DNA from: Methylococcaceae bacterium | Lineage (GTDB): Bacteria; Pseudomonadota; Gammaproteobacteria; Methylococcales; Methylomonadaceae | NCBI GenBank assembly: GCA_005779525.1 | Contig: SXIZ01000296.1 | Coordinates: 1 to 19,859 of the forward strand | DNA length: 19,859 nt | Reading direction: 5' to 3' | In this document: positions 1 to 6,273 of the stretch, one piece after another | Position numbering within the stretch: position 1 is the first letter of the stretch | How the letters are laid out: each line of letters opens with the position of its first letter | Notes under the pieces: generated by a model | What the model saw: the letters and a program-made list of their open reading frames with translations, nothing else | The model's database searches: none | Told to the model about the DNA's origin: nothing | Position numbers and translations under genes: made by a program

Positions 1-66
1 CCACTCTAACTTTTTGTCCGACTCGCAGTTTAGATATCTTACGTATAAAAAAAATTTTATTATGTG

Positions 67-94
67 TGTAAGGTTTGCCTAAGTTATACGTCTA
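67..94 (+). promoter_or_regulatory. Candidate ECF-sigma promoter of the HvfA-like precursor
   Basis: TGTAAGG at 67-73 is followed after 15 bases by CGTCTA at 89-94. This resembles ECF promoters, which often carry a (T)GTAAC-type -35 and a CGTC-type -10. Transcription would start near 99-101, giving a leader of about 48 bases before the ATG at 148. An ECF sigma gene lies just downstream, so autoregulation is plausible. No sigma-70 hexamer pair of similar quality was seen here. The assignment is inferred from motif shape alone. Confidence 0.45.
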
Positions 95-124
95 ATCAGT
101 AGTCCTGATCCGCAGGACTGATTA
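93..124 (+). promoter_or_regulatory. 5' leader hairpin of the precursor mRNA
   Basis: AGTCCTG (101-107) and CAGGACT (113-119) are perfect inverted copies around a 5-base loop. The pairing can be drawn longer: TAATCAG-TCCTG pairs with CAGGACTGATTA if the TAG at 100-102 bulges out. If transcription starts near 100, the hairpin would cap the 5' end of the mRNA, about 15 bases before the AGAGG ribosome site at 135-139. A role in mRNA stability or translation is inference. The dyad could instead bind a regulator. Confidence 0.5.
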
Positions 125-147
125 ACTTTAACCCAGAGGTATCCATA

Positions 148-489
148 ATGAAAAAATCACATAAATCTCCCTTAGCGTTAACTTTAGGAACAACTTTATT
201 GGCGATGGGTTCTAGTCTTGTTCAGGCTGAAACCACCCCTACCAATACCAGCCCATTTGCGATGACTGAACTTAGCCAAGGCTATATGCAATTTGCTGAA
301 GCTGAAGCCCCAGCTGCGGATATGAAAAAGAAAGACGGTTCTTGCGGCGAAGCGAAATGCGGCGCGAATAAAATGTCTAAAGATGCTCCTGCTGATATGA
401 AAGCAACAGAAGGGAAATGTGGCAGTAAAAATATGGATATGAAAGAAACAGAAGGCAAATGCGGCAGCAAAAAAGAAGAGACAAAATAA
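148..489 (+). CDS. HvfA/bufferin-type secreted Cys-rich RiPP precursor
   Basis: This is a 113-residue protein. Residues 1-27 form a classic Sec signal peptide: KK, a hydrophobic core, and likely cleavage after VQA. Next comes the stretch FAMTELSQGYM (37-47), like the conserved segment of HvfA-family low-complexity proteins. The Lys-rich tail holds Cys at 66, 71, 91 and 105, with CGEAKCG at 66-72 and two consensus EGKCG motifs at 88-92 and 102-106. In Haemophilus HvfA, EGKCG cysteines are converted by the DUF692 (MNIO) enzyme HvfB with HvfC into copper-binding oxazolone/thioamide groups; bufferins are related. A periplasmic copper-sequestering role here is therefore inferred. The start is well supported by AGAGG 8 bases upstream. 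The gene is monocistronic-looking, ending in a strong terminator ahead of an ECF sigma gene. No modifying enzyme is encoded in the window. Confidence 0.8.
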   Translation: MKKSHKSPLALTLGTTLLAMGSSLVQAETTPTNTSPFAMTELSQGYMQFAEAEAPAADMKKKDGSCGEAKCGANKMSKDAPADMKATEGKCGSKNMDMKETEGKCGSKKEETK

Positions 490-515
490 AACCTTAGCAT
501 TTTATCTGTGACAAT

Positions 516-565
516 AAAGCATTATCCGCTAGAATGGTCTCTTTGACCCACGGATAATGCTTTTT
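516..565 (+). terminator. Rho-independent terminator overlapping the sigma gene start
   Basis: A perfect 13-bp inverted repeat, AAAGCATTATCCG (516-528) and CGGATAATGCTTT (551-563), runs into TTTTT at 561-565. The loop itself holds a second small stem, GGTC (536-539) with GACC (545-548). It lies 27 bases after the precursor stop codon. The right arm contains the first possible ATG (557) of the next gene. It should end precursor transcripts, and any read-through RNA would have the sigma start region folded. Confidence 0.85.
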
Positions 566-1129
566 ATGAGCTCACTTGATGCAAGTAAATGGTTAGCCGA
601 TTACGGTGACACTTTATATCGTTATGCCTTTGCTCGAGTACGTTCCGAGACGATTGCCGAAGATTTGGTGCAAGAAACTCTCCTCGCTGGCTTACAAAAC
701 TTAGAACGCTTTAACCAACAAGCTGCGGTGAGCACTTGGTTAGTTGCCATTCTTAAAAATAAATTGCTTGACCATTGGCGTAAAGTTGGTCATGAACACA
801 CATTTTCCATTGACTCACTTTGGGATGAGGATTTAATGCACTATCAATTTGATCAAAATGGACACTGGCAGGTTGAATTGATTGATTGGGGCACCCCCGA
901 GAGCAACTTTGATCAGCATGAATTTTGGGAAATTTTTACACAATGCCAAAGCCGTCTACCCAAACACATGGCAGAACTCCTGAGTTTACGTATGGATGGA
1001 GTCTCGACAGAAGAATGTTGTGAAATTTTGGCGCTGAAAAACGCTAATCAGTTATGGGTCACCTTATCCAGAGCTCGAATGAAACTTAGACAGTGTCTTG
1101 ATACGCACTGGTTTACTCAGGCCACATAA
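557..1129 (+). CDS. ECF-family RNA polymerase sigma factor
   Basis: This is a 190-residue sigma-70 family protein with only regions 2 and 4. Region 2 spans about 14-78 (YRYAFARVRSETIAEDLVQE, then STWLVAILKNKLLDHWRK). Region 4 spans about 125-182, ending in LWVTLSRARMKLRQCLDTHWF-like sequence. The region-4 helix-turn-helix and its RxCLxxxWF ending resemble ECF factors that accompany DUF692/HvfA-type clusters in Neisseria and Haemophilus, recalled from family knowledge. It would direct polymerase to stress promoters, probably including the one upstream of the precursor. The start is uncertain: ATG 557 and ATG 566 (MSSLDASKW) both lack a good ribosome site, and 557 lies inside a terminator stem. 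Its TAA overlaps the next ATG (TAATG), implying translational coupling to the putative anti-sigma gene. Confidence 0.88.
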   Translation: MLFMSSLDASKWLADYGDTLYRYAFARVRSETIAEDLVQETLLAGLQNLERFNQQAAVSTWLVAILKNKLLDHWRKVGHEHTFSIDSLWDEDLMHYQFDQNGHWQVELIDWGTPESNFDQHEFWEIFTQCQSRLPKHMAELLSLRMDGVSTEECCEILALKNANQLWVTLSRARMKLRQCLDTHWFTQAT

Positions 1130-1398
1130 TGCTGAGCTGTCAGCAAGCGACTGCATTAGCAGCGCAAGGTTTTGATACCCCGTTGAGTCTTTGGCAACGG
1201 CTCCAACTCAAGCTGCATCTACTAGTTTGCTCACGTTGTCGCCAATTTTGTAAACAATTAGCGTTTGTACATGAGGCCTGGCAGATAAGTGCACAGCAGC
1301 AACATATCACACTCTCGGTGACCGCAAGAGCACGGATAGCGGCTCGCTTAGCATCAGCGCAAGCAGAACAGAAGCCGCCACCCTCTGCTAAGTCTTAA
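1129..1398 (+). CDS. Short zinc-binding anti-sigma factor (ZAS/zf-HC2 type)
   Basis: This 89-residue soluble protein has the zinc anti-sigma signature H30-xxx-C34-xx-C37, with Cys4 a likely fourth ligand and an extra Cys41. The remainder is helical and basic, with no membrane segment, so it should act in the cytoplasm. ZAS proteins hold their partner ECF factor inactive until the thiol/zinc site is oxidised or metallated. The partner is taken to be the sigma factor encoded immediately upstream, whose stop codon overlaps this start in TAATG. The C-terminal tail (EQKPPPSAKS) is low complexity. The last 11 bases overlap the 3' end of convergent cmoA, with no terminator visible between them. The protein is short for an anti-sigma factor, but this is usual for the DUF692-linked type. 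Confidence 0.75.
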   Translation: MLSCQQATALAAQGFDTPLSLWQRLQLKLHLLVCSRCRQFCKQLAFVHEAWQISAQQQHITLSVTARARIAARLASAQAEQKPPPSAKS

Positions 1399-2128
1399 TC
1401 GCAAGCAAACAGGCAAAATTTAACCAGCGAAAATAGGTGTCCATGCGTGTAAACCCTGCCCGCTGCAATAACGCATAATTTTCTTCTAATTTATAAGGAA
1501 TCAGAATATTTTCTAAGGCTTCACGCTTACGCTGGTTTTCGAGATCAGTATAACCACTTTGGGATTTTTTAAATTCTAGATAATGGTCAATATATAAGCG
1601 ATTCAACTGTGCATCATTGGCTAAAATTTTTTCCGATAAAAAAATAGCCCCGCCGGGCTGCAGGGCGTTGTAAATATGTTTTAGCAAATACTCGCGCTCA
1701 ATAGGGCGCACAAATTGTAAAGTCCAATTTAAAATCACCACATGACACGGCGGAATTTCGTTGAGTGTACTTAAATCCGCACACACCAGCTGCAATTGGC
1801 TAGCGGCGATATTGACCAATTTCTGCTTAGCCTTATCCAACATCGCTGCGGAATTATCAAAGCCAATAAACTGGGTAGTCTCAGGACAGGCGGCATGCTG
1901 TGCGATATGTGCCAGCGTGGTGCCGGTAGAGCAGCCAAGATCACAAATGACCGCATTTTCTGCCGGTAAAAACTCTATTACCAAATCCGATTGCAGCCGT
2001 TGGATTTCGTTATAAAACGGTACGCTACGCGACACCATGTTATCGAACACTTTAGCGACACGCTCGTCAAACACAAAATCTTCGGTACGTTCAATTTGTT
2101 GGAATAAAGTATCTTTTTCGCTACTCAT
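1388..2128 (-). CDS. cmoA: Carboxy-S-adenosyl-L-methionine synthase CmoA
   Basis: CmoA converts SAM and prephenate into carboxy-SAM, which CmoB uses to make 5-oxyacetyl-uridine at position 34 of tRNA wobble sites. This protein has 246 residues, essentially the E. coli length. It shows FDERVAKVFDNMVSRSVPFY (20-39), the SAM motif ICDLGCSTGTTLAHIA (61-76), an acidic strand end FIGFDNSAAML (87-97), NWTLQFV (134-140) and the late block KREALENILIPYKLEENYAL (201-220). All of these match CmoA rather than a generic methyltransferase. The start ATG at 2128 agrees with the family N-terminus, although no clear ribosome site precedes it. CmoB, commonly the neighbour, is not in the window. The gene lies 88 bases beyond the ter cassette on the same strand. 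Confidence 0.92.
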   Translation of the reverse strand: MSSEKDTLFQQIERTEDFVFDERVAKVFDNMVSRSVPFYNEIQRLQSDLVIEFLPAENAVICDLGCSTGTTLAHIAQHAACPETTQFIGFDNSAAMLDKAKQKLVNIAASQLQLVCADLSTLNEIPPCHVVILNWTLQFVRPIEREYLLKHIYNALQPGGAIFLSEKILANDAQLNRLYIDHYLEFKKSQSGYTDLENQRKREALENILIPYKLEENYALLQRAGFTRMDTYFRWLNFACLLAIKT

Positions 2129-2216
2129 GTGTATTAGTATTGAAAATTAGTGCGTTAGATCGAAATGACGCAGCTTACGCTGCAACAACGGAGTATCCAT
2201 AATGACTTCAGTACAG

Positions 2217-3236
2217 TTAATTGGATTTTAGGACGACGGGAGTATTCACTTCAGACACGCGTAATCCATAATCAATTGCCGGAATGGGCGGTCTCTGCCC
2301 GAGCGCCGCCTGTAATGCCACCCCAGCAAGATTCACCCCTGCGAGGCAAGCCATCCCAAATCCACCCGATGGCCGGGGATTAATTTCCAATAACCGCGGT
2401 CCGTGCTGACCTGCTTTAAATTGAATATTAAAAATGCCGTTTAAACGATAATGCTGGGTTAAGCGCTGCACCATGCCAGTTATTTCAGGCTGGTTATCGA
2501 TACTTTGTCCATACCCCGCTTGCGGAGCTTTTTTACGTTGCACTGCACACAGGAGCTCTCCATGCAAGCCTGCGCAATCGACGCTCCATTCCACGCCCGC
2601 CAAATGCTCCATCACTAATAATGTCGGGAACTGGGTACTCGTTTGCATGCCATAACGTAATTCTGCCAACGGTATTTGGTATTCAATCCCTTTTAAAATC
2701 TGAGTGATGCTATTGCGTTGCGTATCCAAAACTTTAAAACCCAGCCCATACACCGAAACAGCAGGTTTAATGCATAATTGCGGGTGCTTAGCGCCTAACT
2801 CTGCCAAGGCAAGATCAAAACTGGCGAGATCATTGATCGCTATAAAATCCATCACTTCTGCAACCGCCGTCGGTAGCTGCTGATAAAACGCCGCTTTATC
2901 ATGCAATAAATTAAGCGTGTCAAAATCTGCGACCAAGAGGATTTGGATGCCGTGCTCTGCAAATTTAGCATGCTGCAAACTGAGTAGCGCTGCCTCTTTG
3001 CCTGGCCAAAACACTGAAATACGCTGTTGCTGGCAAAAATTTAAACACCAATCAACATAGGCGTCGCCTTTGAGATTTTCGGGTTCCAGATAACATTCAT
3101 CCGCAGCAAGAAACGCCGTGGCACCCAGATGGACATGGGTACATATCAAGGTAATTTCGCCAGCCGGAAACGACTGGCGAAGATTATTGAAGACTGCGCT
3201 AATGGTTGAGAAGGTTTTATTAAACCAAATGCGCAT
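2217..3236 (-). CDS. ATP-grasp enzyme linked to the ter cassette
   Basis: This 339-residue protein is a predicted ATP-dependent carboxylate ligase of the ATP-grasp fold. Visible elements are HDKAAFYQQL (112-121), the nucleotide-binding strand and glycine loop CIKPAVSVYGLGF (155-167, Lys157), the adenine hinge LVMEHLAGVEWSVD (207-220, Glu210), and the metal site FNIQFK (269-274) with LLEINPRPSGGFG (282-294). The N-terminal about 100 residues form a Rossmann-like pre-ATP-grasp domain. The start lies 6 bases after the terZ stop, with no ribosome site, suggesting translational coupling. ATP-grasp enzymes are known companions of Ter proteins and were proposed to make a nucleoside- or peptide-like metabolite in Ter stress systems. 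The substrate is unknown, and no ligase partner such as a phosphoribosyltransferase or HAD protein is nearby. Confidence 0.82.
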   Translation of the reverse strand: MRIWFNKTFSTISAVFNNLRQSFPAGEITLICTHVHLGATAFLAADECYLEPENLKGDAYVDWCLNFCQQQRISVFWPGKEAALLSLQHAKFAEHGIQILLVADFDTLNLLHDKAAFYQQLPTAVAEVMDFIAINDLASFDLALAELGAKHPQLCIKPAVSVYGLGFKVLDTQRNSITQILKGIEYQIPLAELRYGMQTSTQFPTLLVMEHLAGVEWSVDCAGLHGELLCAVQRKKAPQAGYGQSIDNQPEITGMVQRLTQHYRLNGIFNIQFKAGQHGPRLLEINPRPSGGFGMACLAGVNLAGVALQAALGQRPPIPAIDYGLRVSEVNTPVVLKSN

Positions 3237-3242
3237 ACCGAG

Positions 3243-3863
3243 TTAGAGGTGCGGGATAATTTGCGGTAGTAAATTCTCGATGGTGCGACCTGTGCCGTTT
3301 TCACCAATCGCATGCATTTTCCACTCGCCATTATGCCGATACAACTTGGCCATAATTTGTGCGGTATGTGTGCCTTGCGCACTGAGGGTGTAACGAGCAA
3401 TTTCACTTTGATTGCTACCGTCTACCAAACGACAATAGGCATTTTGCACGCTATCGAAGTTTTGTCCGGTATAGGAACTTACGGTAAACACTAACGACTT
3501 TACCGTTTCTGGTACCCGGCTAAGTTCCACTATAATTTGTTCATCGTCACCATCACCATCTCCCGTACGGTTATCACCCGTGTGGGTAATGCTGCCGTCT
3601 TTACTTTTTAGCTGCCCAAAATACACCACATCCACAGGTTTATTTTGATCGTTAAAGAGTACCACAGAGGCATCCAAATCGATGGCACCGCCGCTACTAG
3701 CCGCATTTCCACCGCCAAACATGCCACTTAAAAATCCGCCGCTTTTTGCAGGCGCTTGAGTTTGCACTGCATCCCAGCCTAAGCCCATAATGACTTTGCT
3801 TAACGCACCGCCAGATTCTTTAGCCAGCGAAATTTTCTGACCTTTTTGTAAATTTATTGCCAT
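3243..3863 (-). CDS. terZ: TerZ, TerD-family calcium-binding stress protein
   Basis: With the start at the ATG of MAINLQKGQKISL this is a 206-residue TerD-fold protein. The Ca2+-binding acidic signatures are present: IDLDASVVLF (61-70), and DNRTGDGDGDDE (97-108). It resembles enterobacterial TerZ more than TerD or TerE. It has a Gly/Ser-rich insertion after GLGWD (about 38-60, with GGFLSGMFGGGN), FTVSSYTGQNFDSVQNAYCRL (126-146), and the GRTIE ending. A GTG 27 bases further upstream is rejected as start because the family N-terminus begins at MAINLQKG and the GTG lies in a hairpin. TerZ is a cytoplasmic tellurite/oxidative-stress cassette member of unclear biochemistry. It lies between the TerE-like gene and the ATP-grasp gene in one leftward cassette. 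Confidence 0.88.
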   Translation of the reverse strand: MAINLQKGQKISLAKESGGALSKVIMGLGWDAVQTQAPAKSGGFLSGMFGGGNAASSGGAIDLDASVVLFNDQNKPVDVVYFGQLKSKDGSITHTGDNRTGDGDGDDEQIIVELSRVPETVKSLVFTVSSYTGQNFDSVQNAYCRLVDGSNQSEIARYTLSAQGTHTAQIMAKLYRHNGEWKMHAIGENGTGRTIENLLPQIIPHL

Positions 3864-3877
3864 GGTTTTGCCTGCCC

Positions 3878-3906
3878 AAATAAAAGCCACTGCACGGCAG
3901 TGGCTT
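3878..3906 (-). terminator. Intercistronic hairpin between terE-like gene and terZ
   Basis: AAGCCACTGC (3884-3893) and GCAGTGGCTT (3897-3906) are perfect 10-bp inverted copies around a 3-base loop. Read on the minus strand, the stem is followed by TTTTATTT. That is a plausible Rho-independent terminator or attenuator 17 bases after the upstream stop codon and 14 bases before terZ. It would lower expression of terZ and the ATP-grasp gene relative to terC-terD-terE, or mark a processing site. Confidence 0.7.
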
Positions 3907-3923
3907 AGGAGTAGTTCTAAAAA

Positions 3924-4499
3924 TTAAACGCTCACACCGAAGGATGACGCCAACGGACCTAATCCCCCGGCAAAGCCTTGACCCACGGCCCGGAATTTCC
4001 AATCGGCCCCATTACGGTACAGTTCACCAAAAATCATGGCCGTTTCCACGGATGCATCTTCGCTTAAGTCATAACGTGCAATTTCTTGACCGCCGTCTTG
4101 ATTGACTACGCGGATATACGCGCGACTGACTTGACCAAAATTTTGTCTACGGGCTTCCGCCTCATGAATCGTCACCGCAAATACCACTTTATCGACATCG
4201 CTAGGAACATTCGCTAAGTGAACGTTGACCACTTCGTCATCACCATCACCCGCACCTGTTTGGTTGTCACCTGCATGTTCCACAGCACCGTCTGCGACTT
4301 TTTTATTGTTGTAAAAGCAAAAATCGTTATCCGATCTCACTTTACCATCCGCTTTGAGTAAAAAGGCACTGGCATCCAAATCGAAGGCTGCGCCATCGGT
4401 TGCCCGTGCGTCCCAGCCTAATCCGACCGCAATTTTACTGAGGCCTGGGGCCTCTTTGCTTAAATTTACATTTCCACCTTTACTTAATGAAACTGGCAT
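3924..4499 (-). CDS. terE: TerD-family calcium-binding protein, TerE-like
   Basis: This 191-residue protein begins MPVSLSKGGNVNLSKEAPG and carries the whole TerD signature: GLGWDAR, FDLDASAFLL, GDNQTGAGDGDDE, VTIHEAEARRQNFGQVS, EIARYDLSEDASVETAMIFG and WKFRAVGQGFAGGL. The acidic clusters are the Ca2+ sites known from TerD-family structures. Features such as DGAVEH and the ending GLGPLASSFGVSV lean toward TerE of the enterobacterial ter cluster, but the terD/terE distinction is by eye only. A strong AGGAGGT ribosome site ends 4 bases before the ATG, the best in the cassette. It is a close paralogue of the adjacent gene at 4550-5125, consistent with tandem duplication. It is a cytoplasmic, possibly membrane-associated scaffold protein working with TerC. 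Confidence 0.88.
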   Translation of the reverse strand: MPVSLSKGGNVNLSKEAPGLSKIAVGLGWDARATDGAAFDLDASAFLLKADGKVRSDNDFCFYNNKKVADGAVEHAGDNQTGAGDGDDEVVNVHLANVPSDVDKVVFAVTIHEAEARRQNFGQVSRAYIRVVNQDGGQEIARYDLSEDASVETAMIFGELYRNGADWKFRAVGQGFAGGLGPLASSFGVSV

Positions 4500-4520
4500 A
4501 CTACCTCCTGTTTGTGATTT

Positions 4521-4546
4521 TTATAAACCCAGACCGTGAGTCTGGG
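4521..4546 (-). terminator. Intercistronic hairpin between terD and terE-like gene
   Basis: CCCAGAC (4528-4534) and GTCTGGG (4540-4546) form a perfect 7-bp stem with a 5-base loop, just after the upstream terD stop. On the minus strand it is followed by TTTATAAAAA, a poor U-tract. It is better seen as a weak terminator or mRNA-processing/stability element than a full stop, since the next gene lies 22 bases on with a strong ribosome site. Confidence 0.5.
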
Positions 4547-4549
4547 CGG

Positions 4550-5125
4550 TTAAACATTTATTCCATATTGACGTGCTAAGGCCCCAAGACCACCAGAGTA
4601 ACCCTGACCAACCGCTTTAAATTTCCACTCGCCATTATGACGATATATTTCGCCAAAGATCATCGCAGTTTCGATTGATGCGTCTTCGCTTAAGTCATAG
4701 CGGGTAACTTCTACCCCGGTATCTTTATTGACGATACGCACAAAGGCATGTGAAACTTGACCAAAATTTTGTTTACGGCTATCAGCTTCATGAATGGTTA
4801 CCGTAAAGGCTATCGTTTGCACATCCGACGGGACGTTATCGAGGAGGACTATTAAACTTTCGTCATCACCGTCGCCCGCACCGGTGCGATTATCACCTGT
4901 ATGCTCTACAGAGCCACAGGCAGATTTAGTTTGGTTATAAAAGATAAAGTCACTGTCAGAGCGCACTTTACCATCAGCTTTTAATAAAAATGCACTGGCA
5001 TCGAGGTCAAAATCTGCACCGTCTGTTGGTCTTGCATCCCAACCTAAACCGACCAAGACATTTTTCAGCGTGGGATCGGTTTTGGAGAGGCTAAGATTGC
5101 CGCCTTTAGATAAGGATATACTCAT
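4550..5125 (-). CDS. terD: TerD-family calcium-binding tellurium/stress protein
   Basis: This 191-residue TerD protein has LKNVLVGLGWDARPTDG (21-37), FDLDASAFLL, the Ca2+-site run GDNRTGAGDGDDES, VTIHEADSRKQNFGQVS, DLSEDASIETAMIFGEIYRHNGEWK and the ending ALARQYGINV. The last two match TerD of the terZABCDEF cluster closely. The ATG at 5125 has a CGGAG ribosome site 9 bases upstream. TerD proteins bind Ca2+ and associate with the membrane partner TerC in resistance to tellurite, some colicins, phage and oxidative stress. The gene follows terC after 35 bases, and transcription continues through a weak hairpin into the terE-like paralogue. The identity of the family is sure; the exact cellular function is not known for any TerD. 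Confidence 0.92.
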   Translation of the reverse strand: MSISLSKGGNLSLSKTDPTLKNVLVGLGWDARPTDGADFDLDASAFLLKADGKVRSDSDFIFYNQTKSACGSVEHTGDNRTGAGDGDDESLIVLLDNVPSDVQTIAFTVTIHEADSRKQNFGQVSHAFVRIVNKDTGVEVTRYDLSEDASIETAMIFGEIYRHNGEWKFKAVGQGYSGGLGALARQYGINV

Positions 5126-5160
5126 AATAAATCTCCGTGTGAGCCTTAAAAGTAGAAATT

Positions 5161-6171
5161 TTAAGCTTGAGCTTGTTTGTTCTTATCGCGTATAGAAGAC
5201 AACAATGACAAACCAATAAATGTTGCACCGATCAAACCCGTAAAAATTTCAGGAATATGCTGAAAAGTACTGATTAACATAATGATTGCTAAAGCACCAA
5301 TCGCATAATGTGCTCCGTGCTCTAGAAAAATATATTCATCTAAGGTACCTCTATTCACCAGCAAAACGGTCAGAGATCGAACAAACATCGCTCCGATACC
5401 CAAACCCAGCATAATAATCACGATATCTCGAGTGATCGCAAAAGCCCCAATCACACCGTCAAATGAAAATGAAGCATCTAAGAGTTCTAAATACATAAAC
5501 GCCATCATGCCACTTTTTTTCGCCGCATCAGCCAGCACTTCAGTTTCCTCATCAGATTGGAAGAATCTATCCAAGCTACTGACTAAGCCGTATAAAAATA
5601 TGCCCCAAATGCCGCCCATCAACACATCATGCTGATGCTCGGGAAGCACTAAGTTATAAGTTAACAGTAAAGCGCCTAAGGTGACTGTCGTACCGATGGC
5701 ATCCACTTTACCCAACGATTGTAATTTTTCTTCCAAATGATCCAGCCAAAAAATATCGCGTTCATCATCAAAGAGAAAAGAAAATGCCACTAATAAGAGA
5801 AAGGTTCCGCCAAAAGACGCAATTAAGGTGTGCGAATTTTGCAGATGTTGCGCATACTGCATGGGATCTTTAAGCGCCATCGTCGTGACCGCTTCAAATC
5901 CTGAGCCAGTCGCAAACGCGACTATCGCTACGGGAAACACTAAACGCATACCAAACACCGCAATCAACATCCCCCAGGTCAGGAAACGCGTCTGCCACAC
6001 TTGATCCATGCGTTTTAACACACTGGCGTTCACCACGGCATTGTCAAATGACAAGCTCACCTCAAGAAAACCCAGTATCAGCGCCAGAAAAGCTGCTTCT
6101 AAACCGCTCCATAGAAACGCAGCGACTAAACAAGCGATGGTAATAAAAATTGATAATTTAAAATGTTCCAT
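5161..6171 (-). CDS. terC: TerC-family integral membrane protein (DUF475 branch)
   Basis: This 336-residue polytopic membrane protein appears to have about nine hydrophobic segments. It carries the two TerC signatures: SFDNAVVNA in the second helix (41-49), and ELLDASFSFDGVIGAFAIT in the middle, with the conserved Asp/Asn pair thought to bind metal. The length and the DDERDIFWLDHLEEKL cytoplasmic loop fit the DUF475/YkoY-like branch rather than the shorter plasmid TerC. TerC proteins are implicated in Mn2+ export or metallation of exported proteins, and in tellurite resistance with TerD. The ATG at 6171 has CGGAG 7 bases upstream. It is the first gene of the leftward ter cassette, 102 bases after ttcA, so a promoter is expected in 6172-6273, though none stood out. 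Confidence 0.9.
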   Translation of the reverse strand: MEHFKLSIFITIACLVAAFLWSGLEAAFLALILGFLEVSLSFDNAVVNASVLKRMDQVWQTRFLTWGMLIAVFGMRLVFPVAIVAFATGSGFEAVTTMALKDPMQYAQHLQNSHTLIASFGGTFLLLVAFSFLFDDERDIFWLDHLEEKLQSLGKVDAIGTTVTLGALLLTYNLVLPEHQHDVLMGGIWGIFLYGLVSSLDRFFQSDEETEVLADAAKKSGMMAFMYLELLDASFSFDGVIGAFAITRDIVIIMLGLGIGAMFVRSLTVLLVNRGTLDEYIFLEHGAHYAIGALAIIMLISTFQHIPEIFTGLIGATFIGLSLLSSIRDKNKQAQA

Positions 6172-6273
6172 TGTTACTCCGTAAACAGATTGTTAATCCA
6201 CTGCCAATTTGCAGATTGACTTTAAAAAAGCTTAGGTCCAGTTGACCATCCTGGGTAGTTTTTCAACCAAGGG

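Noticed and set aside
282..500. Minus-strand 72-codon frame inside the HvfA-like gene
   Set aside because: It is the mirror of the Lys/Gly/Cys repeats and has no start signal; the sense protein has a signal peptide and a ribosome site.
3864..3890. GTG-initiated N-terminal extension of TerZ
   Set aside because: The added residues MAFIWAGKT are encoded in the intercistronic hairpin and its T-tract, and TerZ homologues begin at the MAINLQKG equivalent.
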